Positions 1-13,400 of a stretch of DNA of 64,000 nt are shown here, piece by piece. The translations under genes were made by a program, and so were the position numbers. The notes below the pieces were generated by a model. That model was not told the DNA's origin. It saw only the letters and a program-made list of their open reading frames with translations, and did no database searches. This DNA is from Campylorhamphus procurvoides (lineage: Eukaryota; Chordata; Aves; Passeriformes; Dendrocolaptidae): contig WBMV01006429.1 in assembly GCA_013396655.1 (NCBI GenBank), positions 503,116 to 567,115 on the forward strand. The letters are read 5' to 3'. Position 1 is the stretch's first letter. Every line of letters begins with the position of its first letter.

Positions 1-3000
1 AAAGGTCAGGATGGCTGCCTGGATGCTGCTCCACCAGCTGCGCCCAGCAGGGGAGAGGGGCTTCCCTGGGCTGCAGGAGCCAAAATCCACATTTAAATCC
101 ACATTTTAGAGGCACCATGGGTCAGAAGGATGGTGTCAGCACACCCTCAGCCCTGTCCTAGTGTTGGCCACCGTGTGACCTTGGGACTGTCACTCTGGAG
201 ATGCTCAGGTTGCCTTAACTAAGCAGATGGAACTCCCTAATCAGGAGCCCTTGTTTTGCTGTCACTGACTGGCTATCAGCTGAGCTGGGGGGAGCAGAGC
301 ATTTCTGAGCTTAAGGCACATCTTCAGTGTCTCAGTGGCCATCTGAAAGCAACCCAGCAGCTTTTCCAGCATGGCAGTAAAGATGAGTTTTGCAAAAATT
401 GCCTGGATTGTGCCTCATCTCCTGGGGCTCTCCGTGGCCAGATGCTCAGAGGCAGCAGGATTCAAGCCCTCCCAAAAGTTTGCTGGCTTTCAAACGCCCT
501 GGTGGGCACAAAGCTCTTTGAAAAACCTGATCCCACCTAATCTCTTTTTAAAATGTAACACCAATTTGCTTCTCCAGCAGGATGTGTGCAAATCAGCTGA
601 GCTGGGGAAGATGAGCAGGAAGGCTTAGGCACAGAATTGCCATGGGCATCTCGTGCCCCAGCAGTGATGCTGTTCCTGCCTTCACTCCAATCAATGGGTA
701 TTTCAGCACTTTTTTTTCCTCCAAAAGCAAAGTTGCTGATTTTATTCCCCCTGCAAATCATTCAGGTTTTTGCAAAAGGAAGACTCCTCCGAGCCATTTC
801 ACAGAACGTCGTGTGTCTTCCAAAATGAGACATGCTAAAAACCCGCTAGTTAATTTTGTGTCATTACTCATTCTAATTAAAATCTTTGTCAAGGGAATCT
901 ATTGCCTTTTTTTTTTCTATTTTCTGCTCTGATGTTGCAGTCCTTGACATTACACCGTGGTCTATGAAGACACAGAATATTAATGCTGCCCATTCTAGAA
1001 AAATATATTGAGTCTGCCCTACTATTTTGACCTTTTCAGTACATTGTATTTTGATTAACTGCCCGGCTCGCTTCTGCCCCACAGGTTTGCAAGGCTAGAG
1101 AGGGACAAAGAGGTGCAAAAGCTACCAAATCACATTTCTGAACACCGTGAAGGTTAAGGGGGTGTGATAAAACACCCAGCATCTCTCAGGCTGGCTGAGG
1201 CACAGCCACACATGCAGAGCACAATTCTGGAAACCAGAACCAAAAAGGTCCCACTGTCATCACAAACACCTTTTCCCCCTCGCCATCCTCTCTCTCTTTC
1301 TCTCAATGGTCTCTGCAAGCGCTGCCTTTCCCCAGAGCCAATTAATTCAAGTCACAAATATCTGCCCTGAATTCTTGCAGGTAATTAGCACCACGGGTTA
1401 TCAACAGGAAGCTGGTACCCACAGGCACTTCAGATAATTGTTTCAATATTGGCACATTTCTGCTTACCGCAAAAGGTCACTTCAGTTTCTCTTCTCTATT
1501 TTCTCCCTCTCTTTTGCTAAATGAATGAAAAATCGGTTATCATTATTTTGAATGCTCTAAACAGTTGGCAAATGCTTTGGGCTTTACAGGACAGACATGA
1601 GTGACATGGGCACTTCAGGTGGTTGTGAAATTATTATTTCCTAATCCTTAGCTTCAGATATAACCCTCCTCAGCACATCAGCAAATGGAAAAAAAAACAA
1701 AATCTAGTTAAATGCTCATGCTTCTGAATTAATTTCAAAGAAAAGCAATGGAAAGAATGCATAATTCTAATGTAGCACAACTCTTGGTCACTTTAACCAG
1801 CATCTGCAATTTAGGGAAAGCTGTATTTAGTACTGCCCAAGTTTGGAGCACTCTTTACCTGTTACAAGAAATTTTCGAGGGTAACCAGTCATTTAATTAT
1901 ATGATGAATAGCTTCCATGGGCTAAGTATTAAACATGAAGGACTATGTAATTACTTTGTAAATAAAGGATTATATCTGTCCTTGAAACAAGAAAACAAAT
2001 TAAATCAGCCTTGCAAACTTGTACTCCCCACTCACAGTGAGTAATTCTATTGCAAAAGTAGTTTACAAATCATCATCATCTTCACAGAATAGGCACAGTA
2101 AAAGGACAGCTGGGATGGTTTTGTGGCAGGGCCAGACAATGTCAAGGCAAGGCTGTATTAAGTGTTAAATTTCAGTAACCACAAAACCTTCCCTGCAAGA
2201 AGTATTTGAGAGCATTCAATAACTTCACAGTTGCCTAGGACTGCTGGATAGCCCAGGAATTGGAAGGGAAGTCGGCAGCTGTGCCCTGCTAAGGGGAAGT
2301 GATGGATCAGGAGCATCACTGCTGCGGAAAATTTGGGGGTGAAGGGGGAAAGGTTTGGTACTGCAGCAAGTGAAAGCCAAATTTATCTCACACAGAAGGG
2401 TTTGCACACCACTCCTGTGACACTGGGCTGTCAGGTATTGAAAGGAATCAAAGCAATCTTGCAAATCTGCCTTCTGAATTACTAAAGACACGATCTCACA
2501 TGGAGTGAGTGAACAACAGGAGTGCTCCGAGTTGCTCCCTTTCCATCATCGCTGCGTTATTGCGCTTAAGAGGTTTTTTTATTGTATCATTAAAGTTAAT
2601 GAAATCTTATAGACACAGAACTGGTGGGTGGTATAACAGGGAACATTAAAATGATGCTCTTGTCCAATCCCTCACGAAAGCAGAAAACTATTAGCTACTA
2701 AATACTGCCGAGAGCTTGAGTAAAGAGACATCACTGCCCTTAAAAGAAATGAAAAGGGAAGAAAAGTGACACTATCTCAGTAAAAGAAAGTGTAGCCATA
2801 ACGCAATTCCCATTTGCCTTCAGGAAATCAATACTCACTTCATATAGGAGAAAACTTTTCCTTTAACCTTTACTCGAGGTACAGCAGTCCAATCGATCCC
2901 AGGGCTCAGTGCCCTTGCCCAGTGACACCAGCTCACCCAGACCCTGCATGAAGGTGCCACCACGAGTGTCATCGGGGGTACAACAAACCCAACAACAGGG

Positions 3001-5117
3001 TGACCGTGGCAAGGGGTGAAAGCTTCTTGTTGACAGCCACCCAAGACACTCACTGCTTGCCTAAGAAAACAGCCCTCTCAAACCAGACAGATTTATTTCT
3101 TCCCTTTTCCCCCCTCCCCAAAACTTGCTTTTTTAAGTTATGGGAAGTTTTATGCAAGATCACCTCCTGCTGTGAAAGGCAGTCAAGTATTTTCTTCCTA
3201 ATGGAATGAAGCAAAACATCAGGACAGAAGGTCACCTTAGCTCACCTCTTTTGAATAAAGATTGTTCTCTTAAACCAAATTCTTTTTATTTTTAATGGGG
3301 TCGTTGAGTCATTTAAGCTTTTATACACAAAATGTAAATGCTTCTCACTGCTGCCAAAGCAGAGTGAGCATTATCCCAAATCTTACTCACACCTAAAACC
3401 TCCATCAGGAATCCTGCAAATCAATGCCAACTGCACCTCTTTGTGGTTCAGGCCTCTGCTGCACCCCTGGACAAAAGCAGGGAGGAAGCAAGGCAGGTAC
3501 AAATGCTCTTGCTGGAAAGTGCAAGGTTTTTGTGCTCTGCACAGAGCAGGAATGCCATGCAATGACAGCACCATGAGCCCCTCTCCAGAGCTGGGAGATG
3601 CAGCACCAAACTGCTCCCAACCAGGGTCTGACCATCCCAGGAGGAGCCTTGTCTTTCTCCAGGCAGAGGAGAGGGGTTTCCCTCAGTGAGGTTACAGCTC
3701 CTGTGCCTCCTTTGCCTCCCAGGTAGGAGCAGTGGGATCAATTCTGCCCTGCATTGCTGCCATCCTGCCCACTCTTCCTCCCTTGGCAGCTCAGCCTGCC
3801 AGCTCCACTCCCCACCAGACTGGCAGTGGGCAAGAGGTGCTGCCCATGCCCACCCCACCAACAAGGTTAGACCCTGCCAAGAGGGTCACCAGCAATGAGG
3901 CAACAGCTCCAATGGAAACACAGAGCCAAGTACTTCATCCTGTCAATGAATAAACTTTTTGATGGGTTTTTACTCTCCCTTAACCAATAAAAAACACTGA
4001 ATTGAAACTAAGCAAGTTTCCTTCCACTTTTATGTGTAAACAGAAATGATACGTAACAGCTCCAGATCACTATCTTGATGTTTATATGAAGTGATCTACA
4101 TATGCAAAGGCTACTGCTATTATCATTTGTATTTTAATTACCAGCACTGTTCTGGTAATTTCAAGCTCTAGTAGAAACACACCAAAATTAATCTTTGATA
4201 AATGGGGAAAGGCTTCAATGGGTCAAGGAGGATTATTTCTGCATTTTTGCAAATCGTGCAAGGGAAGTAAACAAAGATGTTGGAAGCTATTTACAGAAAC
4301 AGATTTGACACTATCCCTTTAAACAGCTCTAACATTTGCATATATTTATATATATATATATTATGCTGAAACTTTCCCAAGGTATTTGAAATAACATTAA
4401 TTATTTTTTGACGGAGTGTGCAGCAGGAAGGGGTAAGAAAATATACAAATATTTGAAAGCCAACTTTAGAACATATTTAAATCCTTTGCAAATGCAGTCT
4501 CAAGGCCTGCAGCCTGTGCAACCACTGCCATTTTTGGCAGTCCAGTGCAGTATTCAAAATCCATTTAATGCTAAGAAAAGGGGCAGCCTTTTTCATGAAT
4601 TCTGATTTATTTAATATTGAATCCAAGTCTACCACGGCACGGAAGCAGCAAGAAATAAGCTCGAAGCAACACCCAAACTTCCTCCCCACTTTGACAGGCG
4701 AACAAGCAGTTATTACATCTCCGCAGAGCCCCTTGCAGACTTCGTGGTGCTGAGTTGCCCTATTAAGAAATGCAATTTCACTTGGGTGCTGCAACAGCAA
4801 AACACGACGTGTCAGGTCACGGCTAACAATGGAGATGCGAATGGGAACACGGATATAACTACATTTTTCTTTCTTTTTTAAGTGCAGCAGTAATAAAAAT
4901 GGAAATCAAGTCCAAACTCGAGCCATGTGGGCACTGTGCCCAGCACAGCCCCAAGGGAACTGAGCATCCTGCCCTCCAGGGCTGGGCATGGCAGGGGCAC
5001 AGTGGGGGCACAGCCATGCCCAGCCCCTTTGGGTTAGGAAGGGTCAAGGGATACTCCCAGAGCACAATGATCTTATTTTTTTTGCTTTTTCTAACAACAT
5101 GAGCTGCAGCTCTTTGG
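1..5117. other. Intergenic spacer, no gene seen
   Basis: Neither strand shows an exon with domain-like sequence and splice sites. The segment is AT-rich in places (1,440-2,080 and 3,950-4,410), with one TA repeat. Confidence 0.7.
4340..4363. repeat. (TA)n simple repeat
   Basis: A mostly alternating TA tract with one TTT interruption, in an AT-rich spacer. Confidence 0.9.
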
Positions 5118-5170
5118 AATCACAGAATTGTTTAAATTAGAAAAGACCTTTAAGATTAAGATCCTTTGAG
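5118..5170 (-). mobile_element. CR1 LINE 3' terminal scrap
   Basis: AATCACAGAATTGTTTAAAT followed by TAGAAAAGACCTTTAAGAT matches the reverse complement of a CR1 3' end. The similarity fades after about 50 bases, so this is an old, short remnant. Confidence 0.7.
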
Positions 5171-6770
5171 ACTGTGGAGTTCCTAAAGTCCAACAGCTTC
5201 TGCACCCAAGACCAGACAGTTCCTGGGTTGGCAGCTGAGCAGCAACCCCAGGAGCAATGACACCAGCAGCTAAGGGATGCCAAAGTGACAAAGAGCTTCT
5301 TCCTCTGCAGGGGAAAGAGCTTGTCCCATGATGAAGAGAAAAGGCTGATTGATTTATCTTGATATGCTGTGCTCTTTAATGAAACTGCAGAATGAATGCA
5401 GGCTAGGGTAGGGATATCAAATAAAGCAATTATTAGATCCATGAAACAAGCAACCAAATATATTGAGCTGAGCTCCACAATTAAGATGCCAACAAGAGAC
5501 AATTACTTATCCTGGCTTTTCTCTGGGTTTGAGTTAAGGCTAGTTAGCTGCATCAATGGCATTAGTTACTTGAAATGGTGAGGCTGACTGATGTTCTCTA
5601 TGTAAATTCGTTTTACATTTAATCTATGAATGTGTTATGCTAAATTTTGACCAGGAATGAGTCCCCTCTACTTTAGTGCAGGGGACAAATCCCCAGACGA
5701 AGCAGGACAGCAAAGTCAGCTGTAAATCTGACCCATAGTATTTGCACTGCATTTTTCCTGAATGGATATTGCTAAAAAATAAGGCTGATGCAGGAGGAAA
5801 GGGATCCCAATACAAAAGCAATAAAAAGGGTCCCTGTGGTAGCTCAGCAAATGTTTGTTTGAATGAGTTCATATCGACAGCATTTGTGCCAGCTCTGTAT
5901 TTTCCCTCCTCAGGTGTTCACATGACTGTGATTTAATCAAATACCCCTGCAAATGTGCTCAGCCAGCTCCTAAAGCCAAAAACAGGAGCAGCAGCCCCAC
6001 GGCAGGACAGGAAGGGCTGTGTCTCTGCCAGGAATCATCAAACCACGGTTCCTGGTTCAGAAGGAACCCACCAAACAGCCAGGGCCTGAACTCAGACTGC
6101 AGCTGGCTCAGGGATGCTCACCCAGAGAACAAGGATGCATTTGTCAGGGACAGGAGCTATTGCAAGTATTTGCTCAGCTCAGATCTGCAGTTTGAAGGTG
6201 AGAGAGAACAGGGTTCTATCCCAAGGCAGGTTGTACCCACGAAGCCCAGGGGACAGGGAGCAGTGCCTGGGGCCAGTCCTGCATTTCCCATGGGGACAGA
6301 TGTGCCCCCATCCACATCTGGTGCAGGACATCCCACCCCCAGACAGCTGCACTGACACCTCACACAGGGCTGAGCCTGGGGTTTCAAATAAGAAGAGCTG
6401 TGCAAGGAAAGAACAGATCAAGTCACACTTGCTGGACAAATTGAGGTCCTGAGGCTACAACCTACTTAATGTGAGAGGGGTGTGATTTGTGAAGCCTTTT
6501 CTCAAAAGACATTTTTCCTGCTTAGATGAAAGCACCAGCTGGTCCTGTGCTAGCCAGGGAAGGGAAGCAATTGCTGACTGTCAGCTCTCCTGCATCCCCT
6601 CCCCTCTGCTCTGCCTGCAGAGGACACCAAGTTACAAGCCTGATTTAAAAATGCTCATCTCACTTGCTTCTTCCATCAAAGGCAGCTACAGACATTGCTC
6701 CTGCAACACTGCCATAAGCACAGCCAGCTGCTGAGGACGTGGGAGAGGCAGGGGCAGAGCAAAATGGAGA

Positions 6771-6790
6771 AATAAATAATAATAATAATT
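6771..6790. repeat. (AAT)n microsatellite
   Basis: About five AAT units after an AAATAAAT lead-in. Confidence 0.9.
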
Positions 6791-7293
6791 AAAAGGATGG
6801 CTGGGAAATAGTTGTTTGAGATTGCACAGAGTCCACTTGAAAACTAGGCAGAGGACTGGGGAAAAGACTGCTTCATTTTCTTGCCTCAAGGTTATGTTCC
6901 TCTGTATTTTATCCACCACCATTGTAATTCTGTTTCTAAACCTAATAAATTTCCCACAGAAGCCCTATTCATCCTCAGACCTGTGACTGCTGATTCAGGG
7001 AACTGTCATGCTTTTCCACGCCAGCCCCAGTTCACCCTGTACTAGAGAAAGCGAGATAAGGACTAGAAAATAAAAGGCAACATTGTGCTTTTGGCCAAAA
7101 GAAAGAGGCAGCTTAGGGTGAGTTGACAGTCTGTTCTGCTGATCATCAGTCTCTGCAGTGAACTCTGTGCCCATCTAATGAAATGCAGGCTTCTAAGAAC
7201 CTTGATTTCACAGGAAATCTGACCTCTGGGGCACTAAAATGTAGATATAAACACAGGCTCTGGTTCTGCCCATGCCAGTTCCTGGCTGGGGAT

Positions 7294-7431
7294 GCTGAGC
7301 ACCCACATAGCTGTGGGCACTGGGGGTGGTATGAACAGGACAGGCATCCCTGCACTGCCCAGGCTGAGCACCCACACAGCTCTGGGCACTGGGGGTGGTA
7401 AGAACAGCACAGGCACCCCTGCACTGCCCCA
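7294..7431. repeat. 69-bp direct tandem duplication (2 copies)
   Basis: GCTGAGCACCCACATAGCTG at 7,294 recurs as GCTGAGCACCCACACAGCTC at 7,363, continuing through GGGCACTGGGGGTGGTA and CCCTGCACTGCCC. Several substitutions separate the copies. The duplication keeps a long minus-strand frame open here by chance. Confidence 0.93.
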
Positions 7432-10400
7432 AGGACCACAACACACATTCCCACGAGTGATGGGACACTTCCAGACCAGACCAGAAAAAGGGCATTATCT
7501 TTTTCCTTCTCTGCCTTTGTATCAGTAAGGGTTTTGTTTCCCTTTGTGAACAGAGCACCCTCTCTGCCCTTGCACAACAGGGGTGGTGCCCCAAAGGGGG
7601 GCCCTGGAGCCCCAAACACTACTGATGCTGCGGGATCCCTTCTAAGCACACAGCCCTCCAGGCTGCTCTGCCCCTGGGCTGCCTTCAAAGCTGCCAGGAG
7701 GGTCTGAGCAAAAACTGCTGCGTGGTTTTTTGGTCCTGGCATCTGTTCAGGAGGGAGTGGTCTGATGCCCCAAACTCTTACTGTGCCATCCTGGATCAGA
7801 CCCTTGCACTGTGGTCCCATGAGATGCCTTTCCACAGGCAGCATCACCTGCCTCCTGACACTCCTGCTCTGTCCTCTGGTCCCATTTTCCTTTAAAAACC
7901 CCCTTGATATAGTCAGATTTCATTTGTGTTCACTGACTCTTTCTCTCAGGTCTGCTCTTTACGTGCCTCTCTCCCCTGAACCTACCATGTGTCACTGTGC
8001 CAAGGGAAATAATAATTAACACTCAAACATTCCGAGGGCAAGAGGCTGCACAACAAGATTTGCTGTGTTTGCTCACATTTCCTTTTTCTAAGGTTATTTC
8101 TCTCCTAATAGAAGTCTTGGAATTCTCTTTGAAGCTGTCTTAATTGAGGAAGAGCTGTAAAAACATCAGTGTTTGCCACCAAAGAGGTGTGTTTGTATTT
8201 GGTTTGTCTGTTTGCTGATACAATTTGCTAAGTGCACAACCTCACCCTAATTTATTTATTGGCTCCTCTCAAGCAATGGCTCCAAGTTAATTAGTTTGTT
8301 TTTTTGCAACTCAAAACCATGTGGTAAAATGTTTTTTTACCTGTGACCAAATCCCTGGATTGCTCTGTTAATTGGGACTGGGCTTAGTCATGAAGAGATT
8401 CCAATTTAGCTGACCATTCCTCTGGCTTATCTTTGTGGGCATAAGCCACGTTTCCCTGGCAGAAAATAAGGCACAACCACTAAATGTGCTTTGGCAGTGA
8501 CACCTAATTTCTGTATGAAGTGTTCCCCACTTAAATCTACCACCATTAAAAGCAGCAGAGCCTTTTCTGTAATAATTTATCACCTCCCAGCAACCAAGAA
8601 CATGTTACACAGAAAGTGCTGCATGATTCAACTCCCCCCCCAACCATGGGCTCAGCTTTTGTTGGCAGATTTGTCCATCATGTTTATGGGCTCCTTTCTG
8701 CTGTACAGTCAGGAATTCTCAGCCTATTTTGATCTGTGTCATAAAAATGCACCAGGACTGATATACACCCAAGGACTTTCTGTTGATTTGTTTCTGTCGT
8801 GCAAGCTACGTCTAATTTATTTATAACTTATCTCATTCTATTAGATCACTTTGTAATCATATTTAATTTAGATTTATTCCCGACAGTTCAGGCTGGCTCC
8901 AGGCATTTAATTAAATTTCGCCCTTTTAAGCCACTTAGTCAATCTAGATTTTTAACCATGATGTAGTTTTTCCTTGGACAGCGCTTTTCTACCCATAACC
9001 TTTGAATTGGTAATTTGTGCAGTTGCATTTGACATGACATTTTCAGGAGCTCCTTTAAAAGCTGGCCTTGATGTGCAGGGGGAGCACACAGAGAGAACCA
9101 CCCAGCACCACATTAATGGGAACTACACCACTTAAGATCCCTGAAATAGAAACCACCCAGTCAACCAAGGGATGAGGTCAAAGGTAAAGATGATAAAGCT
9201 AATGAACTATGTTATCAAATCACAAATGTGGTTTGGTTTTGAAGGTTTGAATTAAGAATGAAAATCAAAAATTTGAGGAGAAAAATTGTGAATGCTCCTA
9301 GACCCCAATTAAATTCAAATTCTTTTAATTCAAGATTGTTACGCTTTAGGAGATGAATGTGAAAGTATTTAGAAAAATTATAAATTATATAACTGAAAAT
9401 TAGAATCAGAAAATAACTACAATTTTTATTAACTGCTTTTTCTTCCCTGAATTTTATTAATATGCAAAAAATCTTTGCATGAGCAGGACTCTTAATGGTT
9501 TCTTAAGAATTCTTCCTCTCTGATTACTGGAATTGGCTGGCCCTTCTGCTGGTGCTGAGAAATGACAGTATTTCAGAGAACACACTTCCAATTTCCTTTT
9601 GGCCTGCAATTTGCCTCACCTTTGTTGCTCAGTTTTGAACAAAACCCCTCTGAGTTTCACACGTGCTCTTCTCCCCACTGCAAATCCTCCCTCTTCATTT
9701 TCTCCTGCCACTCTTATCAAGTCTGATATCAAAGTGCAGATAAGACATGACTCCATCACAGCCACACACCTCTCCATGCTTTATATTCTGGAGTTCCTAA
9801 AGTTCCTAAAGCACTTGGCCAACCTGCCTGCTGCCTTCCTGTCCATGCTCACACTGCAGAGACAGCTGGGCTAATCAGAATGCAAATTCAGTGATAAACT
9901 AGTCCCTTAAATCCCACTAATATATCTTAATTTTTCACCCAGCAATATGATATATGGTGCCAATATAATTCAATCTTCTTCCATTTTTCATGAGTTAAAT
10001 AAATCACATCGAGACAGAGCCCTTCAACCGCCGTATTTCACTCTGCAAGCAAATCTCCTCCAAGGGGATGCAGAGGAAGCTCCACATCCCACTTTACCAG
10101 CTCCAAGTAAAGGTGGATCCCAGGATCAGCAGGTTGATGGACACAGGCTGCATCCTGTCTCTGAGAGGTGCTATTTCAGAGAAGGCATAAGGAGAGCCTC
10201 TCTGTAAGGAGCTTTCCCAGGCACTGGGATAGGAATATTTATACCCCTTCCATAATTCTTGACCTTCTTTGTAAAGCATAACAATTGTTTCAACCCTTCC
10301 TCCCCCTGCCCAACATATTCACAGCATCCACAGAAAGGTCTGGACCATTGGAACATCCCCATCTTGCCTGCAGCACTGCTGGGCAGGAGCAGCAAATGCC

Positions 10401-13400
10401 ATGAAGTGAATTCTCCCAAAATTGATTAAAAAAGGGTTAAAGAGGGCTCTGCTTTGTCCTGTGTCCCAACACACAACCTCCCAAACCTGGGCCAAGCAGG
10501 ATTCCTGTAATGCTGCTGTGATTGTGGCACCCCAGGCTCTTTGAATGAAAACAGTACCAAAAAATATCTGACTTTCTTCTCACATTTTTCATAACACACG
10601 GAAAAGAGCAAACAGACAATTCCCACAAATAAACACTCACTGGTATAACCAAAGTTCATGGAATGAGGTACCAGTGACAGAGTAGTCACTTGTAAATCTC
10701 AACTTTCAGAGTGGCCACTACGATTTAGGAATTACAAGTTGATAAGGAATTCCTTTAGCGTTCCATATCATAGCAATTTGTGATCATAAAAAAGTAGAAA
10801 TCAAGAAAAACATATTTAATCCACTTGCTTTCCATTTCTCCCTCTCTATCAGAGGTCATTCTGCCACAGGAGAGCTGCTCTCTGTCGTTTGCCTTGCATC
10901 ATTTATTTTCAAAGCTGCTCTAAAAACTTCTTATCAATGCATTTCTAATAATCTTAACCGACTTTTAGCAAGGAAAATGATAGGTTTCCACTGTCAGGAG
11001 GCCTTTCTCTGAACCTCAAGTGCTGACATTTTTTTGACAATTTATCTGAAGTCAATTGTCTTCTATTGACTTTTTTCAGCTGCTTCCAGAGTGACGACAC
11101 TTTTTAGCTCTGACAGTTCATCTGGCTTTCAGTGCTCTCTCTCTCTTTTGGTTTTTCCCTACCCTACATAAATCTTGACAAAAAAAAAAGCCCCACTGTA
11201 CTTTGCTAACAATGTCTGACTTCAAATGTGCTCCATTGATTTCTCTGATTCTGTTGCTCTCACTGCCATTAAAAACCAGAAGTGCCAAAACATTTTTTAA
11301 ATGTTTTGAAGCTCTCATTTGCAAGCCAATTTAGGTACATTTTAATATTTTAACTTGCAGGACAGTGGTGTGTTACTCTCATGTCCCTTTGGGACTCACT
11401 GAGTGGCCACCCTGGAGGATGCTGGAGCTGGCCCAGGAGCCCCAGCTGTTTTGTACCCACTGGAGTCACTGAGTCCCTTGGGCACCCCCAGGCCCTTTGA
11501 TCCATCCAGTGCCTCGCTCTCCAGCTGCTCTAAGGTCTGACTCTGCACCTTCTTTGCTGCCAGCTCATTACAAAGTCCCCTCGTGTTCAGCAGGGAGAGA
11601 TGAAAGCATCATTTACAGGCTTTGCTGAACTGGAACCACATGTCTATTTTCCTTCTGTAACAGACTTTTTTCTTCAATACAACTCCATTTTCCTACATGC
11701 TCTTTCATTCTTTATACACAAATGATTTGATCAAGCTTTCCTCTGTATTCTCTGCAATAAGGCATTTCAACATCTCTTCCAAACTTATGTTGCTGCAATG
11801 TCATGGTAGGAAGCAAATTAAGTTTGTTTTTATATCACTTTCTTACAAGACTCTCTTTTCAAACAGGGATCTCTTTTTCTAAATACCCAGGGTTTTATTC
11901 TCTTTCCAATTCCCACCACCCTCGACTTCCTTCATTTCGTTCACCATGGAATAACGAGGTCTTTTCTTCAGAACATTCTTGCAACACCCACACACCACAG
12001 TTTGGACTTCAAAGCAGCTCAGCATTTCCAGATTCCCTGTCTCACACACACTGCCAAACCCAGAAGATGCTTCAGAAGTCACTGGCCAAGCCAGAACTCA
12101 CATTTATGTGCCTGGAGCCACTCACTGCTCCCCAGCCCAGGCAGAATGGGGTTTGAACAAGGGTTTGATGACAATCAAGAGGAGAAGGAAACTCTTTGAT
12201 TTGCTAAATAATATCTTCTACTTTTCCCAAGCACTTCTGACCATTGTATTCCTTGGGAAGTTTCTGGCACATCTCAAATTCCTTCCAATCCCTTTGCCAA
12301 GGTTTTATGCTCATTGACTGCAGCTATATCTACACTGGTAAGAAATCCCTCTCTACTCCATAAAGGGGGTTTTAACCATGACTTGCAGTTGCTAATTTTA
12401 AATTCATAGTCTGTCACCACTGAAACACCTTCTTCAGCAACTTCTGCCACGTGTGTTCTTAGCTATTACATCAAACCCTCCTCTGCTACCTAAGAACAGA
12501 ACAAATAAATTCTAATCACATGTACAAACCTTCTTCCAATATTTTCTAAGCACTAAATCAACTCTTTATCTTTTCTCTTATTATTTCCCAGCATACTCTT
12601 AAAGCTCAAGAGAGCCAGAAAATGAGAGGAAAAGCACAGAGAACGCTAAAAGAAAGGGGGTTGGAGAACTGTACATTTTTTATTCAAGGGAGAAATCAGA
12701 GGTTTGAGTGATGGCTGGCAAGACACTGGTTGTGTAGGATGAGGAGCCCAGCACCAGATCTGAAACTCATTAAAGTCTGAAGCTGATAACTAGACCACAG
12801 CCTTGAGAAATGTACTGGGTGAAAAGGTTTGTTATTATCAAAGCAGAAAATGTGTAGAAATTGTATGCCAGAGATGTAAGACAGAGAAGAGCCTCTGTCT
12901 TTTCAAACATCCATCTGTTTGGCAGGTGCTGCCACAGCCCCTTTCCATTGTAATGTCCCCTAGGTTTTCATTGTTAGACACTTACTTCCTTAAAAAATTC
13001 AAGATCAGATTCAGGATGGGATTTTTCTACACTTCTAAATGACTTAGGACCTTGAGTCCCTTTGGCTTTTGATGGCAGAGGTGCTCCCAAGCACGTGTGA
13101 AACCTCTGATTAGAGGTGGCAGGAGGAGCGTGGCTGGAGCAGGTGAAAACTGTCATAGCAACCCTGGAAACAAAGGTATTCCCTCGCTCTCAGAGCCACA
13201 TCAAACCTCAGTCAGAGGCAAATTGTGCAGCCTTTGCCTGCCCACAGCTCAGCTAAACACCCCTCCAGCAGCAGAGCTCAGGAAACAACAAGACGTGGTC
13301 CCAAAGCCACTGCAGAACAATCAAATGAGAGCTGAAAGCCTCTGTTAACAGACAGAGAAATGGGATCTTTGAAATACACAAAGCCAACCTGAACATAAAA

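Noticed and set aside
7146..7847. 233-codon open frame on the minus strand
   Set aside because: It has no recognisable domain, no supporting splice structure, an internal repeat from the 69-bp duplication and low-complexity Cys/Ser/Pro-rich content. Most likely a chance frame.
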